Shown here in pieces: positions 7,967 to 16,327 of a stretch of 46,049 bases of DNA. The DNA comes from a virus. The stretch's first letter is position 1. Every line of letters starts with the position of its first letter. The position numbers and the translations under genes are program-made. A model generated the notes under the pieces. It was given only the letters and a program-made list of their open reading frames with translations, was not told the origin of the DNA and ran no database searches. The stretch is from positions 1 through 46,049 of the IMG/VR virus record IMGVR_UViG_3300020214_002111. One strand, given 5' to 3'.

Positions 7967-8949
7967 GAAAGAACTCCGATATCAATATTGTTAGCCTTAT
8001 ATAACGCCGAAGGCAGTTGCTGATAAGACCAATTTGGTAACACTTCAAACGGCTGTGTTTGTCTCAATAACAGTGCTGGTAACCAAGCCCAAGATACAAA
8101 AGATTCTAAATCATGACCGTTTACCACTGCAATCTGTAAATGCCCTTTAAGCTGGTCAATGGCACACCCTGGTTGATAATGGCTCTGTGCCCATAGGGTA
8201 CCATCTTTGACAAAGAGGGAAACATGCTTACCGGGACCAATATGACTCATTATGTTTTGATCGTCAATGATGCCTGTAAATTCGGCATAACGACTGAGTC
8301 TAGTAAAAAACATTGCTTGTGCAATCTGAGGCAGATTGATTCTTATACGCTGACCTTGATACAGTATGCGTGTTACAATTTCATGATCAATAAAAGACCA
8401 CAGTCGTGTTTCCCAAAAGCCGCGATCAACTATGTCAGTTAATCTAATTTCACTGCGTCCCAGTAACTGATGCGGATCTTCCATGTCTGTTATAAAAAAT
8501 GGAATGATTTCAGTAGATTCGTGATGAGACAATACCTCTCTGGTGTTGCTGGTCCACATGTGCGATGCTTCGATTCGCAAAATTCCGTTATCATTGAATA
8601 ACAGTGCCCTAAAATCTGCATCTACATCTCCTTGATATTCGCCAATGGTTAACCAGCCTTTACTACCCTGTTTCTTTTCGCCACTAACCATTGACTTGGG
8701 TGCTCGCAGATCTATTAGGTCTAGTGCGCCAATGGTTTCGTTGAATCCAACTCTAAAATTAGCCTGACTCTTTTTGCCTCCAAGAATTTCTCTAACTCTA
8801 GCAAACGAAATTATCAATCTATCACTGGCAACTTTGGAACCCGGTTCTATGGCTAAAATTTGTCCAGTGTGAACGTCATATTGCACAGACCACAATTCGT
8901 CGCGCTTTTTATTGCGCTTTCTCAATTCAAACTGGATACCGTCGGTCAT
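7963..8949 (-). CDS. Conserved-looking hypothetical protein of the modification island
   Basis: This 328-residue soluble protein is not recognised. It is rich in beta-type segments (WSVQYDVHTGQILAIEP, HVSLFVKDGTLWAQSHY) and has no visible catalytic motif, signal peptide or membrane segment. The start chosen is the ATG at 8947-8949, because it overlaps the stop of the preceding gene as ATGA, the rule in this run. A reading from 8988 would add 13 residues inside the previous gene. Its stop overlaps the glycosyltransferase-like gene start as ATGA too, so the two are probably translated together. It may act with the glycosyltransferases, but this is context only. Confidence 0.65.
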   Translation of the reverse strand: MTDGIQFELRKRNKKRDELWSVQYDVHTGQILAIEPGSKVASDRLIISFARVREILGGKKSQANFRVGFNETIGALDLIDLRAPKSMVSGEKKQGSKGWLTIGEYQGDVDADFRALLFNDNGILRIEASHMWTSNTREVLSHHESTEIIPFFITDMEDPHQLLGRSEIRLTDIVDRGFWETRLWSFIDHEIVTRILYQGQRIRINLPQIAQAMFFTRLSRYAEFTGIIDDQNIMSHIGPGKHVSLFVKDGTLWAQSHYQPGCAIDQLKGHLQIAVVNGHDLESFVSWAWLPALLLRQTQPFEVLPNWSYQQLPSALYKANNIDIGVLS

Positions 8950-9662
8950 ACCCAATATTCCAGTGGTTTCAAACTGCCGGCCAGCCAAACAGGATAAAGC
9001 TGTGTATGATTTTCTAGCTTAAAATTACCATTGGCGGGATAAAATGAAATCCAATCATGCCAGCGATGTGTTGCATACATTACTGGAACCACTTCAAGGT
9101 CTCTCACACTTAAATCTACTACCTTGAACCACTCTGGTGTTTGCCAATTTTCCATGAGCGATAACACTGACAGCACTTGCTCTAGTGTAGGATTCTCTGG
9201 AACATAATGAGGCCAACACAGGGTTTCATTGTCTAGCAACTGTTGCAAAACAGAAAAACTTACACAAGCAGATTCGCTGTCACCAATGACCAGCAGCAAT
9301 GGCCATGCCCAATAAAAGTTTTTATCGATGGGCAGTCTCTTACTGATGCAATTTGGCCAAATCGCTTGTAATCTATGGTCAACACCTACACCGGGAATAA
9401 AATTTGTTTTCCTTTGTCTAGCTAATTCTCTAACAGTAGTTGTAAACTGTCTAACACATAGACCAGCAAAACAAACAACATCTCCAGACTCGTAGGATAT
9501 TTCTGCAAGTGTTTTTAATTTGTCTTTGACTGTGGCACAGTTAGAAAGATCTATAATGTTGAATTTTTCTTGAACATTAACCAATGTTGCATCATGCTTG
9601 GTAATTTCTACCAGTTGCTGAGACTCGGATTCTTTTGATTCAATTATGATATGAATAGTCAT
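8946..9662 (-). CDS. Hypothetical protein
   Basis: This 238-residue protein is not recognised. The first half looks like an alternating strand/helix fold (MTIHIIIESKESESQQ, then NIIDLSNCATVKDKL and GDVVCFAGLCVRQF), and the C-terminal part is aromatic-rich (WISFYPANGNFKLE, LYPVWLAGSLKPLEYW). It starts at an ATG that overlaps the stop of the GT-A gene and ends overlapping the start of the next gene, both as ATGA. No signal peptide or membrane helix is seen. The tight coupling on both sides suggests it forms part of the same pathway or complex as the flanking glycosyltransferases. Confidence 0.65.
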   Translation of the reverse strand: MTIHIIIESKESESQQLVEITKHDATLVNVQEKFNIIDLSNCATVKDKLKTLAEISYESGDVVCFAGLCVRQFTTTVRELARQRKTNFIPGVGVDHRLQAIWPNCISKRLPIDKNFYWAWPLLLVIGDSESACVSFSVLQQLLDNETLCWPHYVPENPTLEQVLSVLSLMENWQTPEWFKVVDLSVRDLEVVPVMYATHRWHDWISFYPANGNFKLENHTQLYPVWLAGSLKPLEYWV

Positions 9663-10537
9663 GCCAACATTTCCATAATCTTTTCGTAATTACGAAATAT
9701 GCTTTTCTTGTTCATCAAGTGTATATCCTCGCCGCGGATTTCAACAACAACATTTTTCCACTCTTCTGGTAAGTTGCTCAACATGTTCCAATGGTTGGGA
9801 CCTTTGACTTCTATGATATCGTCGCGCTGATCTTGATAACGCATGAAACCGGGAATATGCCCAACAAAGCCGCCATCTTGCCAACCGTCACACATGTGCG
9901 CGGCAATACTAGCAGAATAATCTGTGCGATACAGGCTTCCGGGAAATTTGTAAAGGAAACGATAGTATTCCCAGTTCTTTTTAACTGCTGCCCAAATATT
10001 AAAAAAATGTTCGGCTTCGATACTTTTGCGCCAATATACTACTGTTGACCACCACATGCGAATACCTGCATAGTGCAGCCATCGTTCTGTGGTAAAAGGT
10101 TCTTCCATGCGTAGATTACGAGCATCCCTATACATAGCAACATCATATGGTCCATCAAACAACTTTGCCAGGTTATCATTGCCACAAAGATAATCTGTGT
10201 CAATTAAAATAGTTTCATCAAAAGGACTTAGATTATAGATGTTGTGTTTATTGGTGTTAGTAAACTGTGCATTAAAGCTATAGTATGCACCGTCATAATG
10301 TAATCGCATATTTCTTTCATACACAGGGTCTGTGATAACAACATCATCCCAAGCAGCATGCATTAGTTTGTGTCCGTGCAAATCTTCACATTGTGACAAG
10401 CTTTGCTGATTGGTTACTAGCACAACCGAATAATCCGGCATGTATTTTTTTACTGCATAGGCTGCTACAATAGCCAACTGAGTATAATCTAGTTGCTCGT
10501 TGTTGTATGCGAACATCATAAAGCCCTTAGTTGACAT
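9659..10537 (-). CDS. GT-A glycosyltransferase (nucleotide-diphospho-sugar transferase, GT8-like)
   Basis: This 292-residue protein starts with GFMMFAYNNEQLDYTQLAI, a typical first strand and helix of sugar-nucleotide transferases. It then has VVLVTNQQS and ETILIDTDYL with the DxD motif at residues 113-115, followed by AMYRDARN. These are the Mn-dependent donor-binding elements of GT-A enzymes, and the layout recalls family 8-like proteins. It is not closely related to the three copies downstream. It begins two bases after the preceding stop. The acceptor cannot be read from the sequence. Within the island it could initiate or extend a glycan that the triplet modifies. Confidence 0.7.
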   Translation of the reverse strand: MSTKGFMMFAYNNEQLDYTQLAIVAAYAVKKYMPDYSVVLVTNQQSLSQCEDLHGHKLMHAAWDDVVITDPVYERNMRLHYDGAYYSFNAQFTNTNKHNIYNLSPFDETILIDTDYLCGNDNLAKLFDGPYDVAMYRDARNLRMEEPFTTERWLHYAGIRMWWSTVVYWRKSIEAEHFFNIWAAVKKNWEYYRFLYKFPGSLYRTDYSASIAAHMCDGWQDGGFVGHIPGFMRYQDQRDDIIEVKGPNHWNMLSNLPEEWKNVVVEIRGEDIHLMNKKSIFRNYEKIMEMLA

Positions 10538-10539
10538 GA

Positions 10540-10887
10540 TTAGAGCCCTACAATTTTAGCAGTTGATCTAGCTGATTTAAGTTGTTGTTGTGCCTTCTTT
10601 TTTGCCTCTGTTGCGGCATTATAAGTTTCAAAACACCGATTTAGAAAATCTTGCGGATTGTCAATTTGAACCACATTGCCAGTTTGGTCTTCAACCAGAA
10701 CTGGAAGACCGCTGCGAAGTGCAGCATCTACAAATGAAATAAGCTCTCGACTAACCTTAAAAATAAATCCCTGATGAGAAAGTACTAGGGCAGCATGAAA
10801 GGTAGCGTCAATGTTATGACGCTGCACCTGTAGAGTTAATCTATAATTGGCAAAAGCCAAAGCCTCATTGAGTTTTTGCTGGTCCAT
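10540..10887 (-). CDS. Small conserved-type hypothetical protein, first gene of the left-hand run
   Basis: This 115-residue mainly helical protein is rich in Ala, Gln and Lys, with a probable C-terminal coiled helix (AATEAKKKAQQQLKSARSTA). A short strand segment (SGLPVLVEDQTGNVVQI) lies before it. I do not recognise a named family. It is the first gene after a 63-base gap holding a late-type box at 10916-10923, so it probably heads the long minus-strand transcript reaching ThyX. Small helical proteins just downstream of fibre genes are sometimes fibre assembly factors, but nothing in the sequence proves this. Confidence 0.65.
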   Translation of the reverse strand: MDQQKLNEALAFANYRLTLQVQRHNIDATFHAALVLSHQGFIFKVSRELISFVDAALRSGLPVLVEDQTGNVVQIDNPQDFLNRCFETYNAATEAKKKAQQQLKSARSTAKIVGL

Positions 10888-10915
10888 TGAAATCCAAAGT
10901 TATTATATGCGCTGA

Positions 10916-10923
10916 TATTTAGC
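10916..10923 (-). promoter_or_regulatory. Putative late promoter box GCTAAATA
   Basis: Read on the minus strand the box is GCTAAATA, one or two bases from the T4 late consensus TATAAATA. It stands 28 bases before the ATG at 10885-10887, in the only gap between the protease gene and the left-hand run. If start sites fall about six bases after the box, the leader is about 24 bases. Confidence 0.5.
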
Positions 10924-10950
10924 GACATAAAATCTTATGGACTTTTCCAA

Positions 10951-13900
10951 TCAAACCAAATGCCAATCTTCTATCAAACTAATTGTTGGGCTGGGTAAAG
11001 TCAATGTTACATTGTTTTCTGTTAGAGCAGTTGGTTGAGTTTTGCTAATAACCATTCTAGTTTTCCCGCGTACCAACACACCCATTCCAGAATTATCTAG
11101 TAATACTCTAAATCTCAAATTTCCGTTATGAAATTCGCCGTAAATTTTGGCTCTGCTTGATGCGTAAGTACCAAAGCCGCCAGTAACGCCACCGGGACCA
11201 CCATAAGCGCCGTAGCCGCCTAGATGATAGGGGCTATTTGGTCCGAAACCATAGCCACCATAGCCACCATGGCCACCTGCACCGTAGGGCACCGGGCAAG
11301 GCCCGTGAGCACCACCATAACCACCGTAGCCACCGTAGCCACCATAACCACCATAACCACCGTAACCACCGTAGCAGCCACCATAACCACTATAGGCACC
11401 ATGGCCACCATCGCCGGTACTACCCGATCCCGACGGGCTGGTGTATAATAGTTGTTCAGCGTCAATTATTTTGGCATAACCGCGATCTTGTGTGATACCA
11501 CGAGTGTTAACACTGGATAGATTTTCTACAGTGAAATTTAAAGTGCCTTGATCTAGAAAAATACAACGCCAAATATGGTAACCGATACTGTAACCTTCTA
11601 TTTGCCTAAAAACAAATCTAATTGCTCCGCCGGCATTGAAGAAATGCCGACCTTTTTCGTAACCACCAAAATTCAACTCAAATGTGCTTTCAAGTTGATG
11701 TGCCCAGGTAGCACCTGAACTATCATAAGTTGCCAAGGTATCTAGCTGTGTATATGCAGGATCCACTTCGTTGCGTTTTTCTCTAGCACCATCAAGCAGG
11801 GTAATTACTGTGTCAAAGAAACTTTCAGTCATTTTTTCACCACGGGCAACAACCACTAGCTCTTGGTCACTGCTGTTTGTTCGTAGTGTACTGATATTAA
11901 TTCTATTAACAATTTCGTTTGTTAAAGTCGCAGTAATCTTCTGCGAAGCGTCTACTTCTGGAATATTCGCTCCGCCCCAACCCCAACGAATATTATTTTC
12001 AGTATCAGGATCTGTTTTATTATTAGTAGGACCTTCACCGGCATGAGTATCGCCAAACAGTTCATTAACATCATCCTTCATTTCATTGAACCAACTTTTT
12101 CTAATTTTCTCATCTGGATCTGCAAATGTATCAGGATCTCTTACTCGTGGCACATAACCACAAACTTCGGCATTCTTTTCAATTAACTGTGTATAGGATC
12201 CACCATAGCCGTCAGCATACCAACCCCATCGGTCATAACCGATGCATCGCTCGCCAAGAGATGTTCCAACAGGAAGAATTGGGTGGGGTTCCGAACCTGG
12301 TGGAACATATCCGCAATATGGACTATCATGAGTATCTACATTGAATGTGCCACCCAAGCCGTCTGCTTTAACAACTCGATATGTATGTGTTTCAGGAACA
12401 CAACCATCACTAATAAATTCACCAGCCGCCACAGGATCAAATGTTACTGTTACTGTTTTGTCACTATCCATTGTGATAGTTGCTGCACCTCTTCTTGGTT
12501 GGCCAGCTGCGGCACCAGACCAACCAACAAATATATTACCAGGTTGTGAACATGCGGTTAATGTTACAACCGTACCAACTAGGAATGGTGCTGTACCCGG
12601 ACCATTAATACCTGCAGGTAAACTTGTTACTGTGCCGAAACCACTACCGGTTTTGTTTACAGTTAGTATATAAATTGGCGCATCAAATGTTGCTGTTACT
12701 GTTTTGTCACTATCCATTATGATAGTTGCTGTGCCGGTGCCCGATGCACCACCAGACCAACCAGCAAATGTGTTAGGGGCAACAGTACTTGCAGTTAATG
12801 TCACAACCGTACCAGCTGGGAATGTTGCTGTACTTGAACCGTTAATACCTGCTGGAGAGCTTGTTACTGTACCAACACCATAACCGGTTTTGTTTATAGT
12901 TAGTGTATAAGTTATTGTATTAATGTAAGCAATACGGTTTGGTGCACCTAACAATGCGAATCTGTTTGTGTAAGCGGTTAGAGACGAGGTTGGATTAAAA
13001 ATCTGATCTTTGATTGAACTTTCCACTAACCACGATTTAATAGTTTCACAGTTTGTTGATGCCTTAATGTTTGCTAATGGCTGTTGTTGCAATCTCAGAG
13101 CAATGATACCTGTGACCTGCGGGGCGGCCATTGATGTGCCAGAGTTGTTTACTTGTTTGTAATTTGTATTACCGTGCTGATATGGCTGACCGCTGTTGCC
13201 GCGATTTGTATTGCTACATGCACTCATAATATTTGTTCCAGCGGCATAGATATCAATACGTGGACCTTTGGCTGAATAATCTGCCTGTCTGTCTCCGCCT
13301 GTATTAGCAGGCACGGTTGGGTTATACACACCAGATGCGCCCAAAGATCCAACTACAATCATCCTTGGATCTTCAGGGCTCGATCCGCGATGGTAATAAT
13401 GATTTCCTGCAGAAAGAGCTTCAAAGCCTGGTACATTAAGTGTAAAATAATTATTATAGTCACCCGAGCCACCATTAGCTGTCGGCTTATCCACCTTGAA
13501 TGAATTATTTCCTGCGGCTTTGACAACTATGATACCCGAGTCAATGACTTCGGCTAGAGCATTATTATATACCGTACTTGAAAACGGAAGCCCCGGAGGG
13601 AACCAAGGATCATCTGGATCTTGTAAAGGCAACCCTTGTTGTAAATTTAACAATCCCTTAGATCGATAATATACATCTGTTTGTCCTGCTAGAATAGGGC
13701 CAGATGAATATTGGCCGCCAGTAATATACCGCCTGTAATCTTGTAAATTGTAGGGTGCTGCTTGATAAGTTTCCCAATTAATTCGAAATTCCCAACTTAT
13801 GTTTACTACAGTTGGTCGATTGTTTGTTTTTGCGTTATGCCAGTTAATTAATGCTTCAAAGAAATCTAAAGGATCGTTAACTGTTTGCCCTGTTTGATCA

Positions 13901-14544
13901 GGACCAGGAAACATATTCTTTAGAGAATAAACATCTGCGCCTTTGGCCCAGCCATAGGTTTTACCGGCAGCGATACCAGCCGCGTGTGTTCCGTGGCCAT
14001 TGGTGTCGTTTTGATTAGTTAATTCATAACCAGGATAAAAACTACTCCAATTTACTGTTTTGCGTCTTGATCCAAACTCAGGATGTCCTGTTTGTATTCC
14101 CGAGTCAATGATAACAATATCAACACCTGTGCCGTCTAAGTCATAGACATAGTTGTTATTGTTGTCGTCAGCACCGTTGCCATATACATTAGTAATATTA
14201 CTATGTCTAATCAATCCCCAATTTACATTATCGCCTGCGCTAGATGTTGGTTTGTCAAAGTTCTTGTCAAGAATAGTTGAACTATGCACTATTTTGACAA
14301 ATGGTAAATCATTAACTGGTTGCTCAACAGCGGCAACCCTAGGATCATTTCGTAACCGTTCTACTTCAGCATCAGTTAATTCATATTCACAAATACGCTC
14401 AAACGCTAGACGAGGGTTTGCAATCGTAACAGGGCGATCTGGAACGTTAGCAATTCCAGCAGTAGCAGACTCAAGTTGAGTCCAAAATTTATTATAGTCT
14501 ACGCCCTTGTTAAGCGAAACAATATAGCGTTTTGTTGCCGCCAT
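10951..14544 (-). CDS. Subtilisin-like (S8) serine protease fused to a virion/tail-type protein
   Basis: This is a 1197-residue multi-domain protein. Residues 1-90 look like an I9-type propeptide (RYIVSLNKGV, then ELTDAEVERLRNDPRVAAVEQ). Residues 105-540 are a subtilase with D147 (IIDSGI), H184 (NGHGTHAAG), oxyanion N346 (KAAGNNS) and S471 (SGTSMAAP), all intact. Two 75-residue repeats follow at about 545-702 (YTLTINKTG...GTVTS, FAGWSGG, MDSDKTVTATFD), of the divergent InlB-repeat type. Then comes a Cys-containing part with CGYVP repeats (705-800). The rest resembles a T4-like phage structural protein (FFNAGGAIRFVF) with a GGY-rich stretch and a C-terminal beta domain. No signal peptide is seen, so delivery in the virion is more likely than secretion. 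It follows a fibre-like gene directly (stop and ATG adjacent), with GGAG upstream. Confidence 0.88.
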   Translation of the reverse strand: MAATKRYIVSLNKGVDYNKFWTQLESATAGIANVPDRPVTIANPRLAFERICEYELTDAEVERLRNDPRVAAVEQPVNDLPFVKIVHSSTILDKNFDKPTSSAGDNVNWGLIRHSNITNVYGNGADDNNNNYVYDLDGTGVDIVIIDSGIQTGHPEFGSRRKTVNWSSFYPGYELTNQNDTNGHGTHAAGIAAGKTYGWAKGADVYSLKNMFPGPDQTGQTVNDPLDFFEALINWHNAKTNNRPTVVNISWEFRINWETYQAAPYNLQDYRRYITGGQYSSGPILAGQTDVYYRSKGLLNLQQGLPLQDPDDPWFPPGLPFSSTVYNNALAEVIDSGIIVVKAAGNNSFKVDKPTANGGSGDYNNYFTLNVPGFEALSAGNHYYHRGSSPEDPRMIVVGSLGASGVYNPTVPANTGGDRQADYSAKGPRIDIYAAGTNIMSACSNTNRGNSGQPYQHGNTNYKQVNNSGTSMAAPQVTGIIALRLQQQPLANIKASTNCETIKSWLVESSIKDQIFNPTSSLTAYTNRFALLGAPNRIAYINTITYTLTINKTGYGVGTVTSSPAGINGSSTATFPAGTVVTLTASTVAPNTFAGWSGGASGTGTATIIMDSDKTVTATFDAPIYILTVNKTGSGFGTVTSLPAGINGPGTAPFLVGTVVTLTACSQPGNIFVGWSGAAAGQPRRGAATITMDSDKTVTVTFDPVAAGEFISDGCVPETHTYRVVKADGLGGTFNVDTHDSPYCGYVPPGSEPHPILPVGTSLGERCIGYDRWGWYADGYGGSYTQLIEKNAEVCGYVPRVRDPDTFADPDEKIRKSWFNEMKDDVNELFGDTHAGEGPTNNKTDPDTENNIRWGWGGANIPEVDASQKITATLTNEIVNRINISTLRTNSSDQELVVVARGEKMTESFFDTVITLLDGAREKRNEVDPAYTQLDTLATYDSSGATWAHQLESTFELNFGGYEKGRHFFNAGGAIRFVFRQIEGYSIGYHIWRCIFLDQGTLNFTVENLSSVNTRGITQDRGYAKIIDAEQLLYTSPSGSGSTGDGGHGAYSGYGGCYGGYGGYGGYGGYGGYGGYGGAHGPCPVPYGAGGHGGYGGYGFGPNSPYHLGGYGAYGGPGGVTGGFGTYASSRAKIYGEFHNGNLRFRVLLDNSGMGVLVRGKTRMVISKTQPTALTENNVTLTLPSPTISLIEDWHLV
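11312..11391 (-). repeat. Short-period repeat coding GGY triplets
   Basis: A 9-base-scale repeat (plus-strand units CCACCGTAG and CCACCATAA) encodes consecutive Gly-Gly-Tyr triplets in the C-terminal part of the protease fusion, within a wider Gly/Tyr-rich stretch of about 11170-11410. Units differ mainly at synonymous positions. Such runs expand and contract easily by slippage. Gly-rich runs are also known in phage adhesins, where they form exposed loops. Confidence 0.85.
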
Positions 14545-15612
14545 TTAGCGAACTCCGACTGTGGCTTCAATTACGCCAACTCCATTTCCTGAAAAATTGC
14601 CTAGGCTACGACCAATAATACTCCAAGTAGGCGCATCTACATCAGCAGCTTGGGCCACGCCCGGAGTGTTGCTAGCAATCAAACGATCACCTTTTTTAAC
14701 AATACCTGTTACTTTTACTTGAATACGGCCGGCTATGGCAACTGGTAATGCATTCTTTTCGTGTTTTTGCTTGGCATTCATTAAGTATGCTGGCCTCGAT
14801 GACACAATACCAAAAATATTTTTATCGGCCGACCCGGTGGTCAAAGTAACATCTGCGCTGCCACCCAAGGATACCAAAGTACCCGGTTCATAAACAGCAT
14901 CGGCAACAAAAATTTCAGCAACGTCAGCAAATTCTGCTTCAATAGAAATACCACGCAGTTTAAAGGCATTGGGGTTAAATGTTGTTGTGTTATTGCCAGT
15001 GGTATTCATATTAATACCTTTACCAATTACAAGGAAACCAGCAATCGCATGTGAAGCTGCAATGGTAAATTCAGCGTCCGTGCTGATAATAGCAACACAA
15101 ATCCCATTGAGGTTGATTCTAACTACCTTGTGCGAAGTACCATTGGTGTCTAATAGTGTAGCAAAGCTTATCCCACTGCCAGCTTCAAACGCACCCACAT
15201 TGACCCAACCGTTGTTGTAGCCCGGTAATGCTTGATCGTTGGACGTTGTTCCAACATAGATTTTCAAGGACTTGTTTGTGCTATCATACCAAAAGTCGCC
15301 GAGGCGAGCTGTTTCTGTTGGGCGATTTGCACGACTAGTAAGATGCGCCAATGTTTTCCAGTTATCATCGGTGTCTCTGACTGCCAATCTATTTTCGCCT
15401 GTATTAAACCATAATTGACCCGCGATAGGGCTTACTGGTTCCGTACTACTGGCAAAATTTTCCAGCATGTGAACAAAATTTTCAGCGATTAGCTCGCCGT
15501 AGCCCAGATAGTTTTTACCTAGCAAATTTAGAGTAGTGGTAGTATTATCAACTTCCCCGTCGATTAAATTTACTAGAACTTCTCCGTTACTTTTATTGAC
15601 TTCGTATGTCAT
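14545..15612 (-). CDS. Tail fibre-like structural protein
   Basis: This 355-residue protein carries motifs common in fibre proteins of T4-like aquatic phages. PIAGQLWFNTGENRLAVRD lies at about 62-80, a second such module is near 105 (RLGDFWYDSTNKSLKIYVG), and the C-terminal domain has EFADVAEIFVADAVYEPG, NIFGIVSSRPAYLMN and AIAGRIQVKVTG. That last domain type closes many phage fibres and adhesins and sometimes acts as an autocleaving chaperone; cleavage is not predicted here. Its own late-type box (15647-15654) and a leader of about 30 bases with AAGGG precede the ATG. It is followed immediately by the protease fusion, suggesting that the two are made together and perhaps assembled on the same fibre. 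Confidence 0.75.
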   Translation of the reverse strand: MTYEVNKSNGEVLVNLIDGEVDNTTTTLNLLGKNYLGYGELIAENFVHMLENFASSTEPVSPIAGQLWFNTGENRLAVRDTDDNWKTLAHLTSRANRPTETARLGDFWYDSTNKSLKIYVGTTSNDQALPGYNNGWVNVGAFEAGSGISFATLLDTNGTSHKVVRINLNGICVAIISTDAEFTIAASHAIAGFLVIGKGINMNTTGNNTTTFNPNAFKLRGISIEAEFADVAEIFVADAVYEPGTLVSLGGSADVTLTTGSADKNIFGIVSSRPAYLMNAKQKHEKNALPVAIAGRIQVKVTGIVKKGDRLIASNTPGVAQAADVDAPTWSIIGRSLGNFSGNGVGVIEATVGVR

Positions 15613-15646
15613 ATTTGTATTCCCTTTGGCTTAAATGCCTTTGGTA

Positions 15647-15654
15647 TATTTATT
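15647..15654 (-). promoter_or_regulatory. Putative late promoter box AATAAATA
   Basis: On the minus strand the box AATAAATA lies 34 bases before the ATG of the fibre-like gene (15612), in a 53-base gap between genes. It differs from T4 TATAAATA only at the first base. AAGGG, a plausible ribosome site, lies between box and ATG. Confidence 0.6.
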
Positions 15655-15665
15655 CTTATACCCCT

Positions 15666-16295
15666 TTAACCAGCCTGCACCCTTAGAGTGTAAACTATCT
15701 GAATTCTCTGATTCGCCTGTTTTTCTACAGGATGAAATATAAAGTGCGTTAATAAATTTCCAGTGTTGAGTCCAGCTACTCCTCGAGTTTTCAATCCAAT
15801 TTCATCAAAAACAAACTCGCCATCAATGCTGGTAGTAGCGTCTAAACTTTGCTGTGTGCCGTTAACAATATTAAAAACACTGTCATTGACCAATGGATCT
15901 GAATAGTCTAATGTCGCTGTAATTACTGTGTCAGCAAAGTCTGTGCCAGTGGTGTGTGTTTGTTTAGTAAAATTGAATTCAAAATCAGGATTGTTTAGAT
16001 CCTCATCATCAACTACTCTAAAATACACTGTATTGTAAAGGTTTGCGCTGGCTCCTGTTACACTAGGCTTTCTATATGTGATTGTTCCAGTATCAGATAC
16101 AATACTGGCACCGCGTCCAAAATGCATTTCACTGACAAAACTCGAACTATTATTTCTAGCCAAACCATTGGCTATTACTAAACTCATGTTCTCACGATGT
16201 ATAGCATTATGTCCTTCGCCCAGAACTTTGCCTGTATCAAGATCCTTGATGACAATAAAAGTGTCTATTTTGATTGGCAGTTGTAAGCTGGTCAT
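15666..16295 (-). CDS. Virion structural protein (fibre/baseplate associated)
   Basis: This 209-residue protein is mainly beta (LPIKIDTFIVIKDLDTG, YNTVYFRVVDDEDL, RIQIVYTLRV). The central GLARNNSSSFVSEMHFGRG segment resembles small structural proteins encoded between baseplate and fibre genes of T4-like aquatic phages. No enzyme motif is present. Two ATGs are possible, at 16299-16301 and 16293-16295. The second is preferred because a late box (16301-16308) overlaps the first and stands exactly five bases before the second, as for two other genes here. Between the giant structural protein and the fibre gene, it is probably an adaptor or fibre connector. Confidence 0.65.
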   Translation of the reverse strand: MTSLQLPIKIDTFIVIKDLDTGKVLGEGHNAIHRENMSLVIANGLARNNSSSFVSEMHFGRGASIVSDTGTITYRKPSVTGASANLYNTVYFRVVDDEDLNNPDFEFNFTKQTHTTGTDFADTVITATLDYSDPLVNDSVFNIVNGTQQSLDATTSIDGEFVFDEIGLKTRGVAGLNTGNLLTHFIFHPVEKQANQRIQIVYTLRVQAG

Positions 16296-16300
16296 ACTCA

Positions 16301-16308
16301 TATTTAGT
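16301..16308 (-). promoter_or_regulatory. Putative late promoter box ACTAAATA, five bases before ATG
   Basis: The minus-strand sequence is ACTAAATA-TGAGT-ATG. If transcription starts about five to six bases past the box, as at T4 late promoters, the message would begin at or next to the ATG at 16295. The upstream ATG overlaps the box itself. Confidence 0.45.
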
Positions 16309-16327
16309 TTTTTTCAAATAACCCTTG

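Noticed and set aside
11220-11495. Several frames of 74-85 codons on both strands in the repeat region
   Set aside because: They are shadows of the Gly/Tyr repeat (His/Thr/Val-rich in other frames) inside the protease fusion.
15624-15641. Possible inverted repeat TTTGGC...GCCTTT before the fibre-like gene
   Set aside because: Only the central GGC/GCC pairs; the outer T and A bases do not, so it is not a convincing hairpin.
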